Shown here one piece after another: positions 45,016-56,322 of a DNA stretch of 64,000 nt (position 1 is the first letter of the stretch; the number at the start of each line of letters is the position of its first letter). The translations under genes and the position numbers were made by a program. The stretch comes from Prunella strophiata (taxonomy: Eukaryota > Chordata > Aves > Passeriformes > Prunellidae). The notes below the pieces were generated by a model. That model was not told where the DNA came from. It searched no databases and saw only the letters and a list, made by a program, of their open reading frames with translations. The stretch lies in the NCBI GenBank assembly GCA_036583965.1, contig JAZBQD010000019.1:1302001-1366000 (forward strand), read 5' to 3'.

Positions 45016-47496
45016 CACACAGAGAGTCAGAGAATCACAGAGTCACAGAATCACAGAATTCACAGAGTCACAGAATTCACAGAGTCACAGAATTCACAGA
45101 GTCACAGAATTCACAGAGTCACAGAATCACAGAATTCACAGAGTCACAGAATTCACAGAGTCACAGAATTCACAGTCACAGAATCACAGAATTCACAGAG
45201 TCACAGAATTCACAGAGTCACAGAATTCACAGAGTCACAGAATTCACAGAGTCACAGAATTCACAGAGTCACAGAATTCACAGAGTCACAGAATTACTGA
45301 ATTACTGAATTAGTCACATAGTCACAGAATCACAGTCACAAAGTCACAGAATCACTGAATCACTGAATTACAGAGTCACAGAATTCACAGAGTCACAGAA
45401 TTCACAGAGTCACAGAATCACAGAATTCACAGAGTCACAGAATTCACAGAGTCACAGAATTCACAGAGTCACAGAATCACAGAATTCACAGAGTCACAGA
45501 ATTCACAGAGTCACAGAATCACAGAATTCACAGAGTCACAGAATTCACAGAGTCACAGAATCACAGAATTCACAGAGTCACAGAATTCACAGAGTCACAG
45601 AATTCACAGAGTCACAGAATTCACAGAGTCACAGAATTCACAGAGTCACAGAATTCACAGAGTCACAGAATTCACAGAGTCACAGAATTCACAGAGTCAC
45701 AGAATTCACAGAGTCACAGAATTCACAGAGTCACAGAATTCACAGAGTCACAGAATTCACAGAGTCACAGAATTCACAGAGTCACAGAATTCACAGAGTC
45801 ACAGAATTCACAGAGTCACAGAATTCACAGAGTCACAGAATCACAGAATTCACAGAGTCACAGAATCACAGAATTCACAGAGTCACAGAATTCACAGAGT
45901 CACAGAATTCACAGAGTCACAGAATTCACAGAGTCACAGAATTCACAGAGTCACAGAATTCACAGAGTCACAGAATTCACAGAGTCACAGAATTCACAGA
46001 GTCACAGAATTCACAGAGTCACAGAATTCACAGAGTCACAGAATTCACAGAGTCACAGAATTCACAGAGTCACAGAATTCACAGAGTCACAGAATTCACA
46101 GAGTCACAGAATTCACAGAGTCACAGAATCACAGAATTCACAGAGTCACAGAATTCACAGAGTCACAGAATTCACAGAGTCACAGAATCACAGAATTCAC
46201 AGAGTCACAGAATTCACAGAGTCACAGAATTCACAGAGTCACAGAATTCACAGAGTCACAGAATCACAGAATTCACAGAGTCACAGAATTCACAGAGTCA
46301 CAGAATCACAGAATTCACAGAGTCACAGAATTCACAGAGTCACAGAATCACAGAATTCACAGAGTCACAGAATTCACAGAGTCACAGAATTCACAGAGTC
46401 ACAGAATTCACAGAGTCACAGAATTCACAGAGTCACAGAATTCACAGAGTCACAGAATTCACAGAGTCACAGAATTCACAGAGTCACAGAATCACAGAAT
46501 TCACAGAGTCACAGAATTCACAGAGTCACAGAATTCACAGAGTCACAGAATTCACAGAGTCACAGAATTCACAGAGTCACAGAATTCACAGAGTCACAGA
46601 ATTCACAGAGTCACAGAATTCACAGAGTCACAGAATTCACAGAGTCACAGAATTCACAGAGTCACAGAATTCACAGAGTCACAGAATTCACAGAGTCACA
46701 GAATTCACAGAGTCACAGAATTCACAGAGTCACAGAATTCACAGAGTCACAGAATTCACAGAGTCACAGAATTCACAGAGTCACAGAATTCACAGAGTCA
46801 CAGAATCACAGAATTCACAGAGTCACAGAATTCACAGAGTCACAGAATCACAGAATTCACAGAGTCACAGAATTCACAGAGTCACAGAATTCACAGAGTC
46901 ACAGAATTCACAGAGTCACAGAATTCACAGAGTCACAGAATTCACAGAGTCACAGAATTCACAGAGTCACAGAATTCACAGAGTCACAGAATTCACAGAG
47001 TCACAGAATTCACAGAGTCACAGAATTCACAGAGTCACAGAATTCACAGAGTCACAGAATCACAGAATTCACAGAGTCACAGAATTCACAGAGTCACAGA
47101 ATTCACAGAGTCACAGAATTCACAGAGTCACAGAATTCACAGAGTCACAGAATTCACAGAGTCACAGAATTCACAGAGTCACAGAATTCACAGAGTCACA
47201 GAATTCACAGAGTCACAGAATTCACAGAGTCACAGAATCACAGAATTCACAGAGTCACAGAATTCACAGAGTCACAGAATTCACAGAGTCACAGAATCAC
47301 AGAATTCACAGAGTCACAGAATCACAGAATTCACAGAGTCACAGAATCACAGAATTCACAGAGTCACAGAATCACAGAATTCACAGAGTCACAGAATTCA
47401 CAGAGTCACAGAATTCACAGAGTCACAGAATTCACAGAGTCACAGAATTCACAGAGTCACAGAATCACAGAATTCACAGAGTCACAGAATTCACAG
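45016..47496. repeat. 17-bp minisatellite derived from the CR1 terminal repeat
   Basis: About 2.5 kb dominated by TCACAGAATTCACAGAG, with 8-9 bp extra blocks (TCACAGAA) inserted at intervals. The 8-bp component is the reverse complement of the CR1 tail repeat ATTCTGTG, and GAATTC is created at each junction. At its right edge (47497) it joins a plus-oriented CR1 internal region. Confidence 0.95.
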
Positions 47497-47830
47497 TAGA
47501 GCCCCTGGCAGGGCCTGGAAGGGGCTCCAGGAGAGCTGGCAGAGGGACTGGGGACAAGGATGGAGGGACAGGACACAGGGAATGGCTTCCACTGCCAGAG
47601 GGCAGGGATGGGTGGGAGATTGGGAATTGGGAATTGCTGGCTGGGCTGGAATTGCCAGAGCAGCTGAGGCTGCCCCTGGATCCCTGGCAGTGCCCAAGGC
47701 CAGGCTGGACACTGGGGCTGGGAGCAGCCTGGGACAGTGGGAGGTGTCCCTGCCATGGCAGGGGTGGCACTGGGGGGGATTTAGGGTCCTTTCCCACCCA
47801 ACCCAGGCTGGGATTCCATGGCTCTGTTCC
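47497..47830 (+). mobile_element. CR1 LINE 3' fragment
   Basis: Plus-oriented CR1: CAGGAGAGCTGGCAGAGGG, ATTGCCAGAGCAGCTGAGGC, CCAAGGCCAGGCTGGACACT, then GGGTCCTTTCCCACCCAACC and the 3' end near 47830. Confidence 0.85.
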
Positions 47831-48400
47831 TGGCATTCACATCCCCCCTTTTCCTGGCATTCCCAGGAGCTGGCAGCAGGGCTGGCAGCACTGCAGGGGT
47901 GGCTCTGGAGGGACAGGGACCTGCAGGAGGTGCTCTGGGCAGAGCCTGGGGCAGAACCAGGCTGGCAGCTGCAGGGAGGGCTCTGCAGGGAGGGACAGGG
48001 AGCTGTCCTGGCCATCCATGGCATCCTGGGCTGATGGGAGGTGCAGGGGGAGCCCAGCCCTTGGGTCCCCTGTCAGAAGCTGCTTGGCTCACAGGAGCTG
48101 AGCTGGCACTTCCATCCCTGCCCAGAGAGTGAAAAGGTCACTGCTCATGAGCTGCTCTGTGCTGGCCTGTCCCTGCACGGGGCCAGTGTCACTTTGGTGA
48201 CGTGGCTGCTCCCCAGGGCACTGGCTGACAGATCTGATGGGGTCCTGCTCATCCCCAGGGAGCCAGGCAAGCTCTGAGGGACAGCTGAGCTCTGCCAGCA
48301 CGTGCAGCTCCCGTGGCCAGGCTGCCAGGAGCACCCCCAGGTGACACCAGGAACGAAGCAGAGTGGCTGTCCCTGTCCCCAAGGTGCTCTGTGCCCTGTG
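47831..48400. other. Unique GC-moderate intergenic DNA
   Basis: Nothing is recognised. Short frames on both strands have no family features. Confidence 0.5.
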
Positions 48401-48439
48401 AGCGTGGCACTGCTCAGTTATTACTGCTCCTGAGGGGCT

Positions 48440-49506
48440 GCAGGATGGCAGGGTGTGGCACCCACATTTCTGAACGTGATCCCTTCACTCAGGTTTTTCT
48501 CCTGGGAAGCCAGAAAGGCAGAGAGAGGCCCAGAGAAAGAAAACAAAACAATTCTCATCTCATTTGCTTCTCCTGTGTTGTGCTCATGTGGAATGTGTTT
48601 GGAGGTTGTTTATCTGAAGGTGATTGTTTGATTGGGCACTGTGTGAGTTGTTGTGAATTATTGGCTGTCAGAGGTCCCTCAGGAGCTCGAGATGACCCTG
48701 ATCTGTTTGAGAGTCTCTGTGTCCCAGCCTGAGAACCAAAGAAGGAGTCAGGACTCTTCATCTGCAGTTTTCAAGGTTGTTTATTTTTCCCTATCTAACA
48801 AATTTTCTCCCTGACCAGCCCAGGTCTGTTTCAGCAGGTCAGTCTGAGCACACTGCCCACCTCTGGGGTGATGTTGTCTTTTTATACTAAAAACTACCTG
48901 TACATTATTTACAGTTATTTTCCAATACCTATCACCTGTGTTACACAGTCCAACTCTACTCTGAACCAATCCAAAAGTGCCACCATCACCCAGAAGATGG
49001 AGGCTGTGAAGAAGGAGAAAGAAGGACAGAACACACCCAAATTCCTCCATCTTGACCCCCGAACCCTCATTCTAAAAAACCCCAAAATTCTACTTTTTCA
49101 CCCTGTGATAAACTAATTCTTACTCTACTTGATTTGTGTGGCTTGCAACTCCTCATATAAGGTTGGTGATTTTCTCCATGGCTCAGGATCAAAGGCACAG
49201 GGGTCTTGGGCTCTGTGCCAAGGTCTCTGAGCCCCTGCCAGGGGCTGGAGCCACCCAGGGCAGCCAGAGGGATGTGCTGGGCTCTGAACATTGGCCAAAT
49301 GGGGCCAAGCTGTGCTGGGACTCTGGAAAGAGTCACAAGTTTTGATCATTCTCTCTTTAGAATTCTTTTAGGATCCTTCTGTATTCTTTAGTATAGTTAA
49401 TATAGTATTCTTTAATATAATATAGTAATAAAATAGCCTTCTGATAACATGGAGCCAATGTAATCATTCTTCCCTGCCACTGGACCTGCCTGATTTTACA
49501 ACATCA
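48440..49506 (-). mobile_element. ERV solo LTR, minus orientation
   Basis: On the minus strand it opens near TGTTGTAAAATCAGG (49506), has TATAAAAAG (about 48878-48886) and AATAAA (about 48779-48785), and ends in a U5-like region. That region contains GAGATGAGAATTGTTTTG (about 48550-48567) and CCCAGGAGAAAAACC (about 48493-48507). Layout and length (about 1.07 kb) fit an avian ERV LTR, and the KLHL28 intron copy at 21090 is a diverged relative. No gag or pol lies beside it, so it is a solo LTR. Exact ends are uncertain. Confidence 0.75.
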
Positions 49507-49799
49507 GAGCAAAGTGTCTGCAGCAGGGAAAAGCAGATGGAAGCCAGAGCTGCGCTAATTAAGCTCGATAATAGAAATGTTAATTAAAAACCCCGAAGAG
49601 GAAAGGACATTCTGTAATCTCCTGGTGCTCTCAAGTGAAAATGGGCAGCTGGAAGGAGCAAATGCTTGTCAGGAGCAGTGGGGCTCTGCTCTGAGAGCCC
49701 CACAGGGATGGGGAGGGCTGGGAACAGGAGCCAGCCCTGGGAGCTGCAGGGATGTTGGTGACATTTGTGCCCAACAGGAGGGAACAATGATGAGCAGGA

Positions 49800-50095
49800 C
49801 TCCATGATATCAGCAGGCTAATTAATTAATTGATTATACTATATTATTCTATACTATATTACACTATATTACACTACATCTAAACTGAAACTGAACAAGA
49901 ACCAAACTGAAGAAAAACTCATGACTGCCTCCTGACCAACAGTGTGGACACAGCTTGGCCCTGACAGGCCAGGGAAACAAAACCCCCTCACTTTGGGGAA
50001 ACAATCTCCATTTTGCATTCCACCTTGGCACAGCACATGAGATGAGAATTGTTTTGATCATCCTTTTCTCTGCTTCCCTCAGGTTCAGAGAATGT
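49800..50095 (+). mobile_element. ERV LTR fragment, plus orientation
   Basis: TACTATATTACACTATATTA, CTGAAACTGAACAAGAACC, AACTCATGACTGCCTCCTGA, CTTGGCCCTGACAGGCCAGG and CATGAGATGAGAATTGTTTT form the order seen in passerine ERV LTRs. The last block is shared with the neighbouring minus-oriented LTR. It has lost its ends. The modular minisatellite starts ~140 bp to its right. Confidence 0.55.
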
Positions 50096-50235
50096 GAATC
50101 CCACAGAGGAATTCTGCCCTGGGGGCACTTTGGGAAGGAAAGTCCCCAGGCTGTCCCCAGAGGGATGCTCCATGCTCCAGGGAAACCTGTGAGCAAAGGG
50201 AGCCTGGAAAGGGCAGCACCTCCATCCCTGTGCTC

Positions 50236-53200
50236 CTGCTCCAGGCCAGCCAGGATGTGCCCAGGCTGTCCTGTGCCCAGCCAGGATGTGCCCAGGCTGT
50301 CCTGTGCCCAGCCAGGATGTGCCCAGGCTGTACCTGAATCCAGCCAGGATGTGCCCAGGGTGTCCCTGTGCCCAGGCTGTCCTGTGCCCAGCCAGATGTG
50401 CCCAGGCTGTCCTGTGCCCAGCCAGGATGTGCCCAGGCTGTCCTGTGCCCAGCCAGGATGTGCCCAGGCTGTCCCTGTGCCCAGGCTGTCCTGTGCCCAG
50501 CCAGGATGTGCCCAGGCTGTCCTGTGCCCAGCCAGATGTGCCCAGGCTGTCCTGTGCCCAGCCAGGATGTGCCCAGGCTGTCCTGTGCCCAGCCAGGATG
50601 TGCCCAGGCTGTCCTGTGCCCAGCCAGGATGTGCCCAGGCTGTCCTGTGCCCAGCCAGGATGTGCCAGGCTGTCCTGTGCCCAGGCAGGATGTGCCCAGG
50701 CTGTCCTGTGCCCAGGCTGTCCTGTGCCCAGCAGGATGTGCCCAGGCTGTCCTGTGCCCAGGCTGTCCTGTGCCCAGGCAGGATGTGCCCAGGCTGTCCT
50801 GTGCCCAGCAGGATGTGCCCAGGCAGGATGTGCCCAGGCTGTCCTGTGCCCAGGCTGTCCCTGTGTCCAGCCAGGATGTGCCAGGCTGTCCTGTGCCCAG
50901 GCTGTCCTGTGCCCAGGCAGGATGTGCCCAGGCAGGATGTGCCCAGCTGTCCCTGTGTCCAGCCAGGATGTGCCCAGGCAGGATGTGCCCAGGCTGTCCT
51001 GTGCCCAGCCAGGATGTGCCCAGGCTGTCCCTGTGCCCAGGCTGTCCCTGTGTCCAGCCAGGATGTGCCCAGGCTGTCCTGTGCCCAGCCAGGATGTGCC
51101 CAGGCTGTCCCTGTGCCCAGCCAGGATGTGCCCAGGCAGGATGTGCCCAGGCTGTCCCTGTGCCCAGCCAGGATGTGCCCAGGCTGTCCCTGTGCCCAGC
51201 CAGGATGTGCCCAGGCTGTCCTGTGCCCAGGCTGTCCTGTGCCCAGGCTGTCCCTGTGTCCAGCCAGGATGTGCCCAGGCTGTCCTGTGCCCAGGCTGTC
51301 CTGTGCCCAGGCTGTCCTGTGCCCAGGCAGGATGTGCCCAGGCTGTCCTGTGCCCAGGCTGTCCTGTGCCCAGGCTGTCCTGTGCCCAGGCAGGATGTGC
51401 CCAGGCTGTCCTGTGCCCAGGCTGTCCTGTGCCCAGCCAGGATGTGCCCAGGCTGTCCTGTGCCCAGGCTGTCCTGTGCCCAGCCAGGATGTGCCCAGGC
51501 TGTCCTGTGCCCAGGCTGTCCCTGTGTCCAGCCAGGATGTGCCCAGGCTGTCCTGTGCCCAGGCTGTCCTGTGCCCAGGCTGTCCTGTGCCCAGGCTGTC
51601 CTGTGCCCAGGCAGGATGTGCCCAGGCTGTCCTGTGCCCAGGCTGTCCTGTGCCCAGCCAGGATGTGCCCAGGCTGTCCTGTGCCCAGGCTGTCCTGTGC
51701 CCAGGCAGGATGTGCCCAGGCAGGATGTGCCCAGGCAGGATGTGCCCAGGCAGGATGTGCCCAGGCAGGATGTGCCCAGGCTGTCCTGTGCCCAGGCTGT
51801 CCTGTGCCCAGCCAGGATGTGCCCAGGCTGTCCTGTGCCCAGGCTGTCCTGTGCCCAGGCTGTCCTGTGCCCAGGCAGGATGTGCCCAGGCTGTCCTGTG
51901 CCCAGGCTGTCCTGTGCCCAGCCAGGATGTGCCCAGGCTGTCCTGTGCCCAGGCTGTCCTGTGCCCAGGCAGGATGTACCCAGGCTGTCCTGTGCCCAGG
52001 CAGGATGTGCCCAGGCTGTCCCTGTGTCCAGCCAGGATGTGCCCAGGCTGTCCCTGTGTCCAGCCAGGATGTGCCCAGGCTGTCCTGTGCCCAGCCAGGA
52101 TGTGCCCAGGCTGTCCTGTGCCCAGGCAGGATGTGCCCAGGCTGTCCTGTGCCCAGCCAGGATGTGCCCAGGCTGTCCTGTGCCCAGCCAGGATGTGCCC
52201 AGGCTGTCCTGTGCCCAGCCAGGATGTGCCCAGGCTGTCCCTGTGTCCAGCCAGGATGTGCCCAGGCTGTCCTGTGCCCAGGCAGGATGTGCCCAGGCTG
52301 TCCCTGTGTCCAGCCAGGATGTGCCCAGGCTGTCCTGTGCCCAGGCTGTCCTGTGCCCAGGCTGTCCCTGTGTCCAGCCAGGATGTGCCCAGGCTGTCCT
52401 GTGCCCAGCCAGGATGTGCCCAGGCTGTCCTGTGCCCAGGCTGTCCTGTGCCCAGCCAGGATGTGCCCAGGCTGTCCTGTGCCCAGGCTGTCCCTGTGTC
52501 CAGCCAGGATGTGCCCAGGCTGTCCCTGTGCCCAGGCTGTCCTGTGCCCAGCCAGGATGTGCCCAGGCTGTCCTGTGCCCAGCCAGGATGTGCCCAGGCT
52601 GTCCCTGTGTCCAGCCAGGATGTGCCCAGGCTGTCCTGTGCCCAGGCTGTCCTGTGCCCAGGCTGTCCTGTGCCCAGGCAGGATGTGCCCAGGCTGTCCT
52701 GTGCCCAGGCTGTCCTGTGCCCAGGCTGTCCTGTGCCCAGCCAGGATGTGCCCAGGCTGTCCTGTGCCCAGCCAGGATGTGCCCAGGCAGGATGTGCCCA
52801 GGCTGTCCCTGTGCCCAGCCAGGATGTGCCCAGGCTGTCCTGTGCCCAGGCTGTCCTGTGCCCAGGCAGGATGTGCCCAGGCAGGATGTGCCCAGGCTGT
52901 CCTGTGCCCAGGCAGGATGTGCCCAGGCTGTCCCTGTGTCCAGCCAGGATGTGCCCAGGCTGTCCTGTGCCCAGGCAGGATGTGCCCAGGCTGTCCTGTG
53001 CCCAGCCAGGATGTGCCCAGGCAGGATGTGCCCAGGCTGTCCCTGTGCCCAGCCAGGATGTGCCCAGGCTGTCCTGTGCCCAGCCAGGATGTGCCCAGGC
53101 TGTCCTGTGCCCAGGCTGTCCTGTGCCCAGGCTGTCCTGTGCCCAGGCAGGATGTGCCCAGGCTGTCCTGTGCCCAGGCAGGATGTGCCCAGGCAGGATG

Positions 53201-53607
53201 TGCCCAGGCTGTCCTGTGCCCAGGCAGGATGTGCCCAGGCTGTCCTGTGCCCAGCCAGGATGTGCCCAGGCAGGATGTGCCCAGGCAGGATGTGCCCAGG
53301 CTGTCCTGTGCCCAGGCTGTCCTGTGCCCAGGCAGGATGTGCCCAGGCTGTCCTGTGCCCAGGCTGTCCTGTGCCCAGGCAGGATGTGCCCAGGCTGTCC
53401 TGTGCCCAGGCTGTCCTGTGCCCAGCCAGGATGTGCCCAGGCAGGATGTGCCCAGGCTGTCCTGTGCCCAGGCAGGATGTGCCCAGGCTGTCCTGTGCCC
53501 AGCCAGGATGTGCCCAGGCTGTCCTGTGCCCAGGCTGTCCTGTGCCCAGGCTGTCCTGTGCCCAGGCTGTCCTGTGCCCAGCCAGGATGTGCCCAGGCTG
53601 TCCTTTT
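50236..53607. repeat. Modular 15/16/17-bp minisatellite
   Basis: About 3.4 kb assembled from short modules that all end in TGTGCCC: AGGCTGTCC-TGTGCCC (16 bp), AGGCTGTCCC-TGTGCCC or -TGTGTCC (17), AGCCAGGA-TGTGCCC (15) and AGGCAGGA-TGTGCCC (15). Modules occur in irregular order, including runs such as five consecutive AGGCAGGA modules at about 51715-51780. Because the lengths mix, four long frames on both strands stay open by chance of composition. Confidence 0.96.
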
Positions 53608-54305
53608 CCAGCAGAAATTATCATATTTATCAGTGAATCAAATATTCAGCACACAGGAGGAGCCTCTCCCCCAGATGAAACTGTTGAGCTAAACAGCAAA
53701 CACAGCTCCAGAGAGATTCCTTCTCCAACAGCCAGCCCCACAAGATTTGTTCCCTGCATTAGGGATGATCCATGGCTCCCATCCCCATTAACAGGGATCC
53801 ATAAAGTATCTTTGCCAGCTGAGTTTTACTGGGAGTTAAATAAAATATTATAGTTTATGACAGGCATCAACTTTACAGCATCCTGGTGCTCCTCCAGAGC
53901 TGCCTGAACATCTGGGTTTTTTAAAACACTGATAACACATTGCATAAACAACCCCATTGTTGGGATAACAATTGCTGGGGCTTTTCAGCTCCACCACAGC
54001 ACGAGAGGAGCTCCTCAGCTTTATGGGAACGCTGTAAAAGCAGAGAGAGGAGACACCCAAACACTGCAAATCCCAGATATGGCCGAACTTTGGGAAAGAA
54101 CCAATGTGTGAGGTGAGGGGATGGATCCAGGGCTGGGCTGGCTGTGGGTGAGCTCCTGTTGGGATGGGATTGTCTGCTGGGAGTTTGGTGTTCTGGACAA
54201 GATTCCAGCAGGGAGAGGGGGTGGGAGGAGATGAGGGACAGGAGCCAGGCAGGTTCTGATTCACCTCAGATCCTCAACCAGCTCTGGGCTCCTCGTGCTG
54301 GGAGA
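53608..54305. other. Unique spacer between two arrays
   Basis: About 700 bp of unique intergenic DNA. No gene, RNA or recognised element. Confidence 0.5.
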
Positions 54306-56322
54306 GACCTGGAGGGGCTGGAGAATCCCTGAGGAGCTGGGAAGGGAATGGAGAATCCCTGAGGAGCTGGGAAGGGAATGGAGAATCCCTGAGGAGCTGG
54401 GAAGGGAATGGAGAATCCCTGAGGAGCTGGGAAGGGAATGGAGAATTCCTGAGGAGCTGGGAAGGGAATGGAGAATCCCTGAGGAGCTGGGAAGGGAATG
54501 GAGAATCCCTGAGGAGCTGGGCAGGGAATGGAGAATCCCTGAGGAGCTGGGCAGGGAATGGAGAATCCCTGAGGAGCTGGGCAGGGAATGGAGAATCCCT
54601 GAGGAGCTGGGCAGGGAATGGAGAATCCCTGAGGAGCTGGGCAGGGAATGGAGAATCCCTGAGGAGCTGGGCAGGGAATGGAGAATCCCTGAGGAGCTGG
54701 GCAGGGAATGGAGAATCCCTGAGGAGCTGGGAAGGGAATGGAGAATCCCTGAGGAGCTGGGCAGGGAATGGAGAATCCCTGAGGAGCTGGGCAGGGAATG
54801 GAGAATCCCTGAGGAGCTGGGAAGGGAATGGAGAATCCCTGAGGAGCTGGGCAGGGAATGGAGAATCCCTGAGGAGCTGGGCAGGGAATGGAGAATCCCT
54901 GAGGAGCTGGGAAGGGAATGGAGAATCCCTGAGGAGCTGGGCAGGGAATGGAGAATCCCTGAGGAGCTGGGAAGGGAATGGAGAATCCCTGAGGAGCTGG
55001 GCAGGGAATGGAGAATCCCTGAGGAGCTGGGCAGGGAATGGAGAATCCCTGAGGAGCTGGGAAGGGAATGGAGAATTCCTGAGGAGCTGGGAAGGGAATG
55101 GAGAATTCCTGAGGAGCTGGGAAGGGAATGGAGAATCCCTGAGGAGCTGGGCAGGGAATGGAGAATCCCTGAGGAGCTGGGCAGGGAATGGAGAATCCCT
55201 GAGGAGCTGGGCAGGGAATGGAGAATCCCTGAGGAGCTGGGCAGGGAATGGAGAATCCCTGAGGAGCTGGGAAGGGAATGGAGAATTCCTGAGGAGCTGG
55301 GAAGGGAATGGAGAATTCCTGAGGAGCTGGGAAGGGAATGGAGAATCCCTGAGGAGCTGGGCAGGGAATGGAGAATCCCTGAGGAGCTGGGAAGGGAATG
55401 GAGAATCCCTGAGGAGCTGGGCAGGGAATGGAGAATCCCTGAGGAGCTGGGAAGGGAATGGAGAATCCCTGAGGAGCTGGGCAGGGAATGGAGAATCCCT
55501 GAGGAGCTGGGAAGGGAATGGAGAATTCCTGAGGAGCTGGGAAGGGAATGGAGAATCCCTGAGGAGCTGGGAAGGGAATGGAGAATTCCTGAGGAGCTGG
55601 GAAGGGAATGGAGAATTCCTGAGGAGCTGGGAAGGGAATGGAGAATTCCTGAGGAGCTGGGAAGGGAATGGAGAATCCCTGAGGAGCTGGGAAGGGAATG
55701 GAGAATCCCTGAGGAGCTGGGCAGGGAATGGAGAATCCCTGAGGAGCTGGGAAGGGAATGGAGAATCCCTGAGGAGCTGGGCAGGGAATGGAGAATCCCT
55801 GAGGAGCTGGGAAGGGAATGGAGAATCCCTGAGGAGCTGGGAAGGGAATGGAGAATCCCTGAGGAGCTGGGCAGGGAATGGAGAATCCCTGAGGAGCTGG
55901 GAAGGGAATGGAGAATTCCTGAGGAGCTGGGAAGGGAATGGAGAATTCCTGAGGAGCTGGGAAGGGAATGGAGAATCCCTGAGGAGCTGGGCAGGGAATG
56001 GAGAATCCCTGAGGAGCTGGGAAGGGAATGGAGAATCCCTGAGGAGCTGGGAAGGGAATGGAGAATTCCTGAGGAGCTGGGAAGGGAATGGAGAATCCCT
56101 GAGGAGCTGGGAAGGGAATGGAGAATTCCTGAGGAGCTGGGAAGGGAATGGAGAATTCCTGAGGAGCTGGGAAGGGAATGGAGAATTCCTGAGGAGCTGG
56201 GAAGGGAATGGAGAATTCCTGAGGAGCTGGGAAGGGAATGGAGAATTCCTGAGGAGCTGGGAAGGGAATGGAGAATTCCTGAGGAGCTGGGAAGGGAATG
56301 GAGAATTCCTGAGGAGCTGGGA
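54306..56322. repeat. 30-bp minisatellite, about 67 copies, no indels
   Basis: Every unit is exactly 30 bp: GAGAATCCCT then GAGGAGCTGGGAAGGGAATG. Only two sites vary: GGGAAGG versus GGGCAGG, and AATCCCT versus AATTCCT. The register is unbroken for 2.0 kb. As 30 is divisible by three and no frame has a stop, one plus and two minus frames of ~690 codons are open. C-type units dominate the left and centre, while T-type units cluster at the right end. Confidence 0.98.

Noticed and set aside
40775..47496. CRISPR array
   Set aside because: Repeats are contiguous without unique spacers, and the genome is vertebrate.
49955..53853. Four open frames of over 1,100 codons on both strands
   Set aside because: Modular minisatellite without stops. 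The repeated residues reflect unit composition only.
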